Assembly (NCBI RefSeq): GCF_011766325.1
Contig: NZ_BLLG01000010.1
Location: 62,001-126,000 of the forward strand
Length of the DNA: 64,000 bases
Direction: 5' to 3'
Source of the DNA: Streptomyces pacificus
GTDB taxonomy: Bacteria; Actinomycetota; Actinomycetes; Streptomycetales; Streptomycetaceae
Part shown: piece by piece, positions 44,299 to 52,393 of the stretch
Layout of the letters: each line of letters begins with the position of its first letter
Numbering within the stretch: position 1 is the first letter of the stretch
Program-made: the position numbers and the translations under genes
The notes under the pieces: model-generated
What the model was told of the DNA's origin: nothing
The model's database searches: none
What the model saw: only the letters and a program-made list of their open reading frames with translations

Positions 44299-45042
44299 TC
44301 AGGCGGCAGCTGACCCCACGGGCGGCCCTCGGGAGACGATCACGTACACCAGGGCGAGGAGCCGCGACATCCGGGAGGGTCGGCGCCGGCCCCGCAACCG
44401 CGGACGGTGCGGCGGCGCCGGCAACGCGAGCAGCAGTCTCAGCGGCGCGGTCAACCAGCCGGCGACCGCGCGGAGGATGCGGAACGCGGCTCGTTCGCCA
44501 TGGGCGAGCCACAGGCCCGTGAGCAGTGCCGCCAGCAGATGGGCGGCGAACATGCCCAGCGAGGAGGAGTCTGCGGACAGCACATTCAGATGGTGCAGGG
44601 GCATGGTGTGGCCCATATCGGCCAGATCACCCGCGGAGGGCGCACCGACCGACGCCATATGCCCGGCAGTGCCGGCATATGCGCCGTGCCCATGGTGCAT
44701 CGCCATACCGCCCATGGCGCCCGTATGGGCCTGTTCCGCAACTCCGGAACCCGCGATGTGGTGGTGGCCCGCCACGGCGGCCGTCGCCCCGGACTGGGCC
44801 AGGGAGAACACCGTGTGCAGCGCCGTCTGCACGGCGACCACCACGGCAACGACCGGCAGCAGTCCCCGCTCACGCCCTGCCAGGCCCCAGCCAAGCCCGG
44901 CGGTTGCGACGAACCCGCCGAACAGCGCCGACGACGGTACGGGCTCCCCGGACATGACGGCGTGCCCGAGGGCGGCGAGCAGCACGCACACGGCCGCGAA
45001 CACCGCGGCCCGTACCGTACGAGAACACCACCCGGCAGTCAT
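44299..45042 (-). CDS. His/Met-rich four-helix membrane protein
   Basis: 247 residues. Hydrophobic helices at about 10-30, 38-56, 60-85 and 160-180 flank a long loop (about 90-150) rich in His and Met (GHHHIAG, MGGMAMHHGHGAYAG, DMGHTMPLHHL), a likely Cu/metal-binding extracytoplasmic segment. The C-terminus is Arg/Pro-rich and probably cytosolic. ATG 45042 has GAGG nearby. It sits upstream of the ECF sigma gene on the same strand and could be a metal sensor or anti-sigma partner. A divergent paralogue is at 49857. Confidence 0.75.
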   Translation of the reverse strand: MTAGWCSRTVRAAVFAAVCVLLAALGHAVMSGEPVPSSALFGGFVATAGLGWGLAGRERGLLPVVAVVVAVQTALHTVFSLAQSGATAAVAGHHHIAGSGVAEQAHTGAMGGMAMHHGHGAYAGTAGHMASVGAPSAGDLADMGHTMPLHHLNVLSADSSSLGMFAAHLLAALLTGLWLAHGERAAFRILRAVAGWLTAPLRLLLALPAPPHRPRLRGRRRPSRMSRLLALVYVIVSRGPPVGSAAA

Positions 45043-45494
45043 GGCGCCTCATCCTCGCATCCTGACGCTCGTCGTCGTGCATGGGTACGCATCCGACCCC
45101 GGTCACCGACTCAAACCGGATCATGTGATCCACACCACAGTCGCGTACCGGAGGCGTCGGCCGCCCACATCGACGAATACCACGGGGAGTTGGAGTCCGG
45201 GCAGACCGCCGCGCTCGCCGCTCGGCCCGCCCGCCGTCCGGCCCACCACGTGACCGCAGGCCGGAGAGCGCCGGAAAGCCGCGGGCAGGGGAGCCGGGAG
45301 CCGGGAGCGGGGGCCCCGACAAACCGTCGGCCACCCGGCAGGGCGCATCCGCACACCACCCATGCCTCGGCACCGCCGGCAACGCCGACACCGTCGGCAC
45401 CGTCGGCACCGCACCACTGGCGGTCGCCTCGCACCGTGTCCTGGCGGGGTCCGGCCGGAGCCGCGTGCCGACCGCCGGAAAGGGACCGCGGAGG
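45043..45494. other. spacer with GGATCA palindrome
   Basis: 452 bases between the His/Met-rich gene and the PCu(A)C gene. GGATCA-TG-TGATCC (45118-45131) is an inverted repeat about 80 bases before the His/Met-rich gene start. GTGATCCACACC (45125-45136) also occurs at 22887 in the other copper promoter. The rest shows no gene. Confidence 0.5.
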
Positions 45495-46169
45495 TCAGAG
45501 GGAGGAGGAGACCGGGCGGACCACCACGGCGACGGTGCTGACCGGCCCCCGATGCTCGAACCGCAGGGTGAACGGCACGATGTCGCCGGGCTGGAGGCCA
45601 TCCTTCGGCAGCAGGGTGAGACTCACCCCGTGGGGAGACATGGACAGTTCGCCGCCTGCCGGAACAGCCGTCGACGCCACCGAGTCCCGGTACGCCCCGC
45701 CCGCCTCGGTGACGCGATGGCGGGTCAGCGTGATCTCCCCCAGGGCGGACGGCGAGGTGGCTCCGGTCAACCGGTCACCGGAACCGCCGGAGTTGGCGAT
45801 GTCGAAATACGCCGCGGTCTCCCGGCCGTCCCCGTACGGCAGATAGACCCGCCCCGGCACCACGTCGATCCGGGCCGGGGAGCCGGCGTGGCCCGTGCCG
45901 ACCCAGGTGGTGAGACCGCCCAGGGCGATGGCGGACGCGGCGAGCGGCGCAAGCACGGCCGGCAACGCGTCGACGAGCCGGCGCCTCCTCTTCGCCGCCT
46001 TCCCCTGCCGGGCCGCCTCCTCCTGCTGCGGAGGCGTCCCCTCCCGTGCGGCCTTGCCGCCCTCAGCCGGCTTCCCCCTCATCGCCTCGTCCACCGTGCC
46101 CACCGTCTCGTCCGCCCTGTCCGCCGCGTCGTCCACCGTCTCGTCCGCCCTGTCCGCCGCGTCCGTCAT
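45495..46169 (-). CDS. membrane-anchored PCu(A)C copper chaperone-like protein
   Basis: 224 residues. An acidic N-terminal cytosolic part with a duplicated DAADRADETV (24-bp DNA repeat) precedes one membrane helix (about 62-84) and an exported PCu(A)C domain: GRETAAYFDIANSGGSGDRL, EITLTRHRV, VPAGGELSMSPHGVSLTLL. PCu(A)C proteins bind Cu(I) with a His/Met set. Here His and one Met are visible, but the final HxM reads HGV, so the site is altered. ATG 46169 overlaps the copA2 stop (ATGA). Confidence 0.82.
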   Translation of the reverse strand: MTDAADRADETVDDAADRADETVGTVDEAMRGKPAEGGKAAREGTPPQQEEAARQGKAAKRRRRLVDALPAVLAPLAASAIALGGLTTWVGTGHAGSPARIDVVPGRVYLPYGDGRETAAYFDIANSGGSGDRLTGATSPSALGEITLTRHRVTEAGGAYRDSVASTAVPAGGELSMSPHGVSLTLLPKDGLQPGDIVPFTLRFEHRGPVSTVAVVVRPVSSSL

Positions 46170-48430
46170 CGCCTGCGGCCCTTCGCCTTCGACGGCTGCC
46201 AGGCGCGCAGACGCAGACTGTTGCCGACCACGAGGAGCGAACTCACCGACATGGCCACCGCCGCGAGCATCGGATTGAGCAGCCCCACCAGGGCGAGTGG
46301 CACGGTCACGGCGTTGTACCCGAAGGCCCACACCAGATTGGCCCGGATCGTGCCCAGGGTGCGCCCGGCCAACCGCACGGCGTCCGCGAGGGCCTCGATG
46401 TCACCGCGCACCAGGGTCACATCGGCCGCCCCGATCGCCGCGTCGGTACCGCTTCCCATGGCGATTCCGAGGTCCGCCCCGGCCAGCGCGGCGGCGTCGT
46501 TGATCCCGTCGCCGACCACCGCGACCCGTCTGCCCTCCTCCCGCAGCCGCCGCACCAGCGCGGCCTTGCCCTCGGGGGTGCACCGGGCGTGCACGGTCTC
46601 GATGCCCAGTTCCGCCGCGACACTGCGCGCCGGCGCCTCCCGGTCGCCGGTGGCGAGCACCGGTTCCACGCCCAGCCGCCGCAGCCTCTCCACGGCACGG
46701 AAGCTCCCGGCCCGCACCACGTCACCGACCTCGACGAGGGCCTCGGGCCTTCCGTCCACGCGGACCAGGACCGGGGTGTGGGTGGTGCTCCCCGCCGTCA
46801 GCAGCGCCTCGGCCAGCGGCTCGGGCAGTTCACCGTCGGGCGCCACCACCTCGACCAGTCGGCCGTCGACCCGGCCCCGTACTCCCCGTCCGGCCACGGC
46901 CGTGAAACCGCCCACCTCGGGCAGCGGCCGTTCGGGCGCCGCCCTGCGCGCATACGAGACGACCGCCCGGCCCAGTGGATGCTCCGAGCCCTGTTCGACG
47001 GCGCCGGCCAGCCGGAGCACCTCTTCGAGCCCCAGCCCGTCCGCGGCGATCGTCACACGGGCGACGGTCATCCGCCCGGTGGTGAGCGTGCCGGTCTTGT
47101 CCAGGACGACGGTGTCGACGTGCCGCAGGCCCTCCAGCGCCCTGGGCCCGCCGACCAGGACGCCCAGTTGCGCTCCGCGGCCGGTCGCCGCCATCAGCGC
47201 GGTCGGTGTCGCGAGCCCGAGTGCGCAGGGGCAGGCCACGACGAGGACCGCCACGCTCGCGGTGACGGCGGCCTGCGGATCGGCGCCCGCCCCGAGCCAG
47301 AAGCCGAGGGCGGTGACCGCGAGGGAGAGGACGACCGGCACGAACACGCCCGACACCGAGTCGGCCAGCCGCTGCGCCCTGGCCTTGCCCGCCTGGGCGT
47401 CGGTGACCATGCGGGTGATCCTGGCGAGCCGGGTGTCGGCTCCGACGGCCGTGGCCCGCACCAGCAGCAGCCCGCCCGCGTTGACCGCGCCGCCCACCAC
47501 GGGCGAGCCCGGTCCGATCTCGACCGGCTCGCTTTCCCCCGTGACAAGCGCCAGGTCCACCGCCGAGCTGCCCTCGACCACCTCGCCGTCGGTGGCGACG
47601 CGCTCCCCTGGACGCACCACGAAGACCTGTCCGACCCGCAGCTCCTCGATCGGGACCAGTCGTTCGCCGGTGCCGTCCCGGACCGAGACCTCCTTGACGG
47701 CGAGCCTGGCCAGGGACCGCAGCGCGGCTCCGGTTCCGCGACGGGCCCGCGCCTCGAGGAACCGCCCCGCCATGACGAAGAGGGGCACCCCGACGGCCGC
47801 CTCGAGATACAGGTGTGCCGTACCGTCCGAGGCCGCCGGCAGCAGGGTGAACGGCATGGTCATGCCCGGCTCTCCCGCGCCGCCGAGGAAGAGCGCGTAC
47901 ACCGACCACGAGAAGGACGCGACCACTCCCAGCGACACCAGGGTGTCCATGGTGGCGGCGGAGTGCCGCAGTCCGCGCAGTGCCCGGACGTGGAAGGGCC
48001 AGGCGCCCCACAGGGCGACCGGCGCCGCGAGCGCGAAGCACAGCCACTGCCAGTTGCGGAACTGCCAGGCCGGCACCATCGACAGCACGAGCACCGGCAC
48101 CGCGAGGAGTGCGGTGACCACCAGTCGGTCGCGCTCCCGCCGCGTGTCCTCGCTCTCCTCGTCCGCTTCCCGCGGTTCCCCCTTCTCCTGCGGTTCGGGC
48201 GGCGCCGGGAGTGCGGCCGTGTAGCCGGCACCCTCGACCGCGGCGACCAGTTCGGCCGGCCCGACCGCGGGCGGATGGCTCACCCGGGCCGTGCCCGTGG
48301 CCAGGTTGACGGTCGCCGTGACGCCGTCGAGCCTGCCGAGGCGCTTCTCGACACGCCGTACACAGGCCGCGCAGGTCATTCCGCCCACGGTCAGATCCGT
48401 GGTGACGAGTGCCTCGGCCGCGGTGCCCAT
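46166..48430 (-). CDS. copA2: second copper-exporting P1B-type ATPase
   Basis: 754 residues. Metal-binding domain GMTCAAC (17-23), transport motif VVACPCALGLATPTAL, phosphorylation site DKTGTLTTG, SEHP, and GDGINDAAALAGADLGIAM are all present, so it should be active in Cu(I) export. It overlaps the preceding His-rich gene by one base (TGATG) and the PCu(A)C gene by four. The operon promoter joins the ECF-type box pair and a CsoR-type palindrome. The symbol only marks it as the second copy here. Confidence 0.93.
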   Translation of the reverse strand: MGTAAEALVTTDLTVGGMTCAACVRRVEKRLGRLDGVTATVNLATGTARVSHPPAVGPAELVAAVEGAGYTAALPAPPEPQEKGEPREADEESEDTRRERDRLVVTALLAVPVLVLSMVPAWQFRNWQWLCFALAAPVALWGAWPFHVRALRGLRHSAATMDTLVSLGVVASFSWSVYALFLGGAGEPGMTMPFTLLPAASDGTAHLYLEAAVGVPLFVMAGRFLEARARRGTGAALRSLARLAVKEVSVRDGTGERLVPIEELRVGQVFVVRPGERVATDGEVVEGSSAVDLALVTGESEPVEIGPGSPVVGGAVNAGGLLLVRATAVGADTRLARITRMVTDAQAGKARAQRLADSVSGVFVPVVLSLAVTALGFWLGAGADPQAAVTASVAVLVVACPCALGLATPTALMAATGRGAQLGVLVGGPRALEGLRHVDTVVLDKTGTLTTGRMTVARVTIAADGLGLEEVLRLAGAVEQGSEHPLGRAVVSYARRAAPERPLPEVGGFTAVAGRGVRGRVDGRLVEVVAPDGELPEPLAEALLTAGSTTHTPVLVRVDGRPEALVEVGDVVRAGSFRAVERLRRLGVEPVLATGDREAPARSVAAELGIETVHARCTPEGKAALVRRLREEGRRVAVVGDGINDAAALAGADLGIAMGSGTDAAIGAADVTLVRGDIEALADAVRLAGRTLGTIRANLVWAFGYNAVTVPLALVGLLNPMLAAVAMSVSSLLVVGNSLRLRAWQPSKAKGRRR

Positions 48431-48666
48431 CAGTGGCCCACCCCGCCGCCGTGCCCCGTACCGCCGTGTGCCCCTTCGCCGTCGGCGCCACCACCGGACG
48501 GGGTGGCGTGCATGCCCGGGGCCACGGGACCCACGCGCTCCCCGAGCGCGTGGGAGCCCGCGAAGACCAGGGCCAGCAGCAGGAGGAAGCCGCACAGCGC
48601 GGGCGGCGGCAGCGTCTTTCGAAGCGCCGTCTTCACCCCGGGCGCTGCCTGTCGGGAGTCGTCCAT
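48430..48666 (-). CDS. small His-rich membrane protein of the copA2 operon
   Basis: 78 residues. One hydrophobic helix (LCGFLLLLALVFAGSHAL, about 23-40) is followed by a Gly/His-rich tail (GAHGGTGHGGGVGH) likely outside the membrane and able to bind copper. ATG 48666 or GTG 48669, both after GAGGGACC. The stop overlaps the copA2 ATG, so they are coupled. First gene of the operon. Confidence 0.72.
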   Translation of the reverse strand: MDDSRQAAPGVKTALRKTLPPPALCGFLLLLALVFAGSHALGERVGPVAPGMHATPSGGGADGEGAHGGTGHGGGVGH

Positions 48667-48738
48667 CACCGGGTCCCTCTGTCGCGTACGAACGGCCTGA
48701 TCGGGTGGGTACGGGGACGGTCCGGTCCACCGTACGCT

Positions 48739-48773
48739 CCAGGTGTCGTACCCAGGGGGGGTAGGGTTCCCGG
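48739..48773 (-). promoter_or_regulatory. ECF-type promoter of the copA2 operon
   Basis: On the minus strand: CCGGGAAC (48773-48766), 17 bases, CGAC (48748-48745), 3 bases, TGG. Predicted leader is about 70 bases. Confidence 0.8.
48749..48763. promoter_or_regulatory. CsoR-type operator in promoter spacer
   Basis: TACCC-N5-GGGTA, a perfect inverted repeat with the same arms and spacing as the site at 22815. It fills most of the -35/-10 spacer, so CsoR binding would block the ECF promoter without copper. Confidence 0.7.
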
Positions 48774-49124
48774 AGCTGTCGCGTGACATGGGTCACACAG
48801 AAGACCCTCCTCCCGGATCCGATACTGACGGAACATCAGGATCTGGGCCGGGCCGGACGCGCCCGTGCCTCCCGGGGACCGGCTCAGCACCGGGCACCCC
48901 CCTTTGACCAGGCGGATTCCGGCCGTTCCCGCCTCCCGGATCCACCCACGGAGCGCAGGCGGTGGCGGCAGCTACCGGGCAGCGGCGCACCCGAATCGCG
49001 CAGCGGGCGCCGACCGCCGGTGCGGACAGGCTTCACGGGGCGCCGCACAGGGTATCCCGGGGGCAGTCCATGCGGCCGCCGGCGGGAGACCCGTCGGTGC
49101 ACCGCACTCCTGGAGGTGGAAAGC

Positions 49125-49340
49125 ATGACCGACATCAGCGGGCTGGAGCCCGTTGCGGCGTTCTGCGGGAAGTGCGACTGCGGCTGCCCCCAGCTGTTCG
49201 TCGACCCGGGCGCCCCGGTGGAGCGCCGCGTCGTGCTGACCGACGACTTCGGCCAGCGCGTGCAGATGAGCGCCGACCAGTTCTCCTCACTGGTCGACGA
49301 CGCCAAGAACGGCAAACTCGACGGGATCGCCCTGTCCTGA
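49125..49340 (+). CDS. Cys-rich mini-protein, unknown function
   Basis: 71 residues. FCGKCDCGCPQLFVDPGAP at 14-32 has four Cys (CxxCxCxC), probably a metal-binding loop. The rest is RRVVLTDDFGQRVQMSADQF and an acidic helix. GGAGG lies 9-10 bases before ATG 49125. Related small proteins occur in streptomycetes, but I know no function. It lies next to the copA2 operon, divergent from it, with no ECF-type box upstream. Confidence 0.75.
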   Translation: MTDISGLEPVAAFCGKCDCGCPQLFVDPGAPVERRVVLTDDFGQRVQMSADQFSSLVDDAKNGKLDGIALS

Positions 49341-49856
49341 CGACCACGGCCCACCGGCCCGGAGCCCGGAGCGCGCATCGGCCCGCCCCGGGCTCCGGCC
49401 GCTCCGCCCCGCACCCGTCGCACCCGTTGCGGCCGTTGCGGCCGTTGCGGCGCCGGGTCGCGCGACCCGGCGCGGGAGCGCCGCACGGCCGGCGGCACAC
49501 GCCGGAGCGGTGTCGCGCTGCCGGTGCGCTCCGCCCGCCGTCGGCGGCTCCAGGCCCTGCGGACGGCCGGGGCCGCCGGACCACCGGCCCGCCGGCACTC
49601 CGAACAGCGGGACCGCCAGACCGCCAGACCGCCGAACCGCCGAACTGCCGAACCGCCAGATCATCGAACAGCAGGACCACCGAACTACCGGACCACCGAA
49701 CCCCCGTTCTGTGATGTGGCACACATCCCCTCGGCCGCCAACGACCGCCGGACACCGCGGGCGACACGGCAGGCCGTCGGCAACCGGCTGCGCACAGACC
49801 GCGGATGTCCCCGCTCCCGGCAGTGAGGAGATCGGAGCACCCGGTTCCGCACACAC
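49341..49856. repeat. non-coding minisatellite spacer
   Basis: 516 bases without a gene. CCGTTGCGG occurs three times in tandem at 49424-49450. Degenerate 9-mers of the ACCGCCAGA / ACCGCCGAA type fill about 49610-49705. Confidence 0.7.
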
Positions 49857-50582
49857 ATGCGGTGTCGGTACCTTGTGCGGGTGCGCGGACCGGGAAGCTG
49901 GCTGAGGCGGACCGGAAGCGGTCTGCTCTGCGCCTGTGCCTCCCTCCTGGTGGGCACCGCGGCACACGCCGCGGCCGGCGGCCGGCTTCCTGACGCGGGC
50001 GCTCTGCTGGCGGTCTTCGGTGTCCTGACGGTCCTCGGCACCGCTCTCGCGGGCCCGCGGCGCAGGTTCGACGCCGCCGTGCTGTCGCTCGGCGCGGTCC
50101 AGTTCGCCCTGCACATCGTCTTCCCTCTGCTGTCCTCCCGGCCCCTCTCGCCCGCCTCGCCCGCCTCGCCCGCCCCGCACAGCCGGCACGCGGGCGCGGG
50201 CACGTTCCCCGGGGCACGCGGCATACCGCACGGCCCTGTCCCGAGCGGCGGTCCGGCAGCCGGAACGGACTCGCCCCAAGGGGCGCTCGGCAGCGGTCTC
50301 GCGTCCGCCGACGCGGCCGGTCATTCCCTCACCACCGCGATGACGGCGGGCCATGCGCTGGCGACCCTCGGCACGGCGCTGTGCCTGGTGTTCGGGGAGC
50401 GACTGCTCCGCCGGCTCCGGGCGCTGCTGTGGTCCGGGCTCCGCCACCACTGCGCGGAATCGTTTCCGCTGCCGGCTCACCCCGCCTCCCCGGTTCCGGC
50501 GGCGGACGAACACCGCCTCCGGACGGGGGCGCTCACCCGCTGCCATCCACGGCGCGGTCCTCCCCTCCTCGCTCCGGCCTGA
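49857..50582 (+). CDS. four-helix membrane protein, paralogue of the 44299 gene
   Basis: 241 residues. Layout as in the His/Met-rich protein at 44299: helices near 20-42, 45-65, 70-90, a loop of about 60 residues, then AGHALATLGTALCLVFGERL aligned by eye with AHLLAALLTGLWLAHGERAA. The loop has fewer His and no Met cluster, so metal binding is less likely. ATG 49857 is the longest start, and GTG 49875 or 49881 are possible. No clear ribosome site. It is followed by the PepSY gene after 153 bases. Confidence 0.65.
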   Translation: MRCRYLVRVRGPGSWLRRTGSGLLCACASLLVGTAAHAAAGGRLPDAGALLAVFGVLTVLGTALAGPRRRFDAAVLSLGAVQFALHIVFPLLSSRPLSPASPASPAPHSRHAGAGTFPGARGIPHGPVPSGGPAAGTDSPQGALGSGLASADAAGHSLTTAMTAGHALATLGTALCLVFGERLLRRLRALLWSGLRHHCAESFPLPAHPASPVPAADEHRLRTGALTRCHPRRGPPLLAPA

Positions 50583-50735
50583 CCGCCGACGTCCCCGGCG
50601 GTCACGGCGCACCGCCCCGGGGCGGGTTCGCAAGCCTTCGGCCCACGACCCGGGTCCACAGCCCTCGGTTCGCAGCCTCCCCGTTCGCCACCGGACGCGC
50701 CGTACCCCGGCGCGCAGCACTTGGGGATCCCACAC

Positions 50736-52190
50736 ATGACATCAACCGTCCACAGACAGCCGCAGGACGACGACCAGCGGCCCGCCGCACCGGAACCGGG
50801 CGCCACCGGGCGCTCCTGGCAGGGCGTCCGCGCCCTGCTGGTCCGCATGCACTTCTACGCCGGGGTCTTCGTCGCCCCGTTCCTCTTCGTGGCCGCCCTG
50901 ACGGGCCTGCTCTACACCCTCACCCCGCAGCTCGACCAGCTCGTCTACGGCGACAAACTGACCGTCGGGCAGGTCGGTGAGGCCCGGCGGCCGCTCGCCG
51001 AGCAGATCGCGGCAGCCCGGTCCGCGCACCCCGAGGGCACGCTGGCCTCGGTGACCACCCCGTCCGGGCCGGAGGACACCACCCGCGTGGTGCTGTCGGT
51101 GCCCGAGTTGGCCGACAGGCAGCGCACCGTCTTCGTGGACCCCTACACCGCGGAGGTGCAGGGCGAGCTGACCACCTGGTGGGGTTCGACTCCGCTCACG
51201 ACCTGGCTCGACGACGTGCACCGCAACCTCCACCTGGGGGAGACCGGGCGCCTGTACTCGGAGATCGCCGCCAGCTGGCTGTGGGTGGTCGTCGCCGGCG
51301 GTCTCGTCCTGTGGCTGGGCCGCAGCCGGGGCCTGCGCGCGAAGTCGGTCCGCGGTGTGCTGCTGCCCGACCGGACGGCCCGGGGCGTGCGCCGCACCCG
51401 AAGCCGGCACGCGGCGGCCGGCGTGTGGCTGGCGATCGCCCTGTTCTTCCTCAGCGCCACCGGCCTGACCTGGTCCCAGTACGCGGGCGAGCGCTTCGGA
51501 CGCCTCCTCGACGCGGCGAAGGGACACGCACCGGAACTCGACACCCTTCTGCCCGGCGCCACTCCGCCCGCGGAGGACGAGCACGCCGGACATGCCGGCC
51601 ACGGTGGAGCCGCGGCCGGCGCCGAGGAAGCCGACGCCGACCCGGGGGACTTCGACGCGGCGCTCAGGGTGGCCCGTCAGGCGGGGCTGGGCGGCACCGT
51701 CGACATCACGCCGCCCGCGGACGCGTCCGGCGCCTGGGTGGTGGCCCAGGGCGACAACGTCTGGCCCGTCCACTACGACCAGGTCGCGGTCGACGTCGAC
51801 CAGGGCGAGGTCACGGCCCAGGCCCGGTGGGGTGACTACCCGCTCCTCGCGAAGCTCAGCAAGCTGGGCGTCCAGGGACACATGGGAGTCCTCTTCGGCA
51901 TCGTCAACCAGATCGTGCTCGCCGCCGTCGCGATCGGCCTGATGGTGATGATCGTCTTGGGGTACCGCATGTGGTGGCAGCGGCGCCCCACCCGGTCGGA
52001 CCGCAGTGCGCCGTTCGGAAGGGCGCCCGCCCGCGGCGCCTGGCGCCGGCTTCCCCTTCCGGTGCTGATCGTCGGCGTCCCGGCCGCCGTGGCCCTCGGA
52101 TGGGCGCTGCCGCTGCTGGGTGTGACGCTGCTCGGGTTCGTCGTCGTGGACATCGCGGTGGGTCTCGTGCGGAGGCGCCGGACGGCGTGA
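50736..52190 (+). CDS. PepSY-domain membrane protein
   Basis: 484 residues. It opens with LLVRMHFYAGVFVAPFLFVA, the PepSY_TM signature, and has four to five membrane helices with two PepSY regions between them (VSVPELADRQRTVFVDPYTA and ADASGAWVVAQGDNVWPVHY). A His-rich loop (EHAGHAGHGG) lies in the middle. Such proteins are linked to iron reduction or peptidase control, and the neighbours point to copper or redox. ATG 50736 is chosen with GGGGA upstream. TTG 50721 is in frame too. Confidence 0.85.
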   Translation: MTSTVHRQPQDDDQRPAAPEPGATGRSWQGVRALLVRMHFYAGVFVAPFLFVAALTGLLYTLTPQLDQLVYGDKLTVGQVGEARRPLAEQIAAARSAHPEGTLASVTTPSGPEDTTRVVLSVPELADRQRTVFVDPYTAEVQGELTTWWGSTPLTTWLDDVHRNLHLGETGRLYSEIAASWLWVVVAGGLVLWLGRSRGLRAKSVRGVLLPDRTARGVRRTRSRHAAAGVWLAIALFFLSATGLTWSQYAGERFGRLLDAAKGHAPELDTLLPGATPPAEDEHAGHAGHGGAAAGAEEADADPGDFDAALRVARQAGLGGTVDITPPADASGAWVVAQGDNVWPVHYDQVAVDVDQGEVTAQARWGDYPLLAKLSKLGVQGHMGVLFGIVNQIVLAAVAIGLMVMIVLGYRMWWQRRPTRSDRSAPFGRAPARGAWRRLPLPVLIVGVPAAVALGWALPLLGVTLLGFVVVDIAVGLVRRRRTA

Positions 52191-52340
52191 CCGCCGGGGG
52201 AGGGCGGGGCGGCCGTGTCCTCCCCCGGCCGGGCCCCGCGGCCCGTGCACCCGTACTCCCGGGGCCACCCGCGCACCCGCGCACTCGGCGCCCCTCCTCG
52301 GCGCGGCACCCCTTCGCCCCGCGGAGACCGGGCGGAGCAG

Positions 52341-52380
52341 CCGGCCGCCGCCCCGCCCGGGAGGGCGGGGCGGCGGCCGG
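52341..52380. terminator. hairpin between convergent genes
   Basis: A perfect 18-bp stem (52341-52358 with 52363-52380) and tetraloop GGGA. Placed between PepSY and CorC-type genes, it should terminate both. Confidence 0.85.
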
Positions 52381-52393
52381 CGGCGCGCACGGA

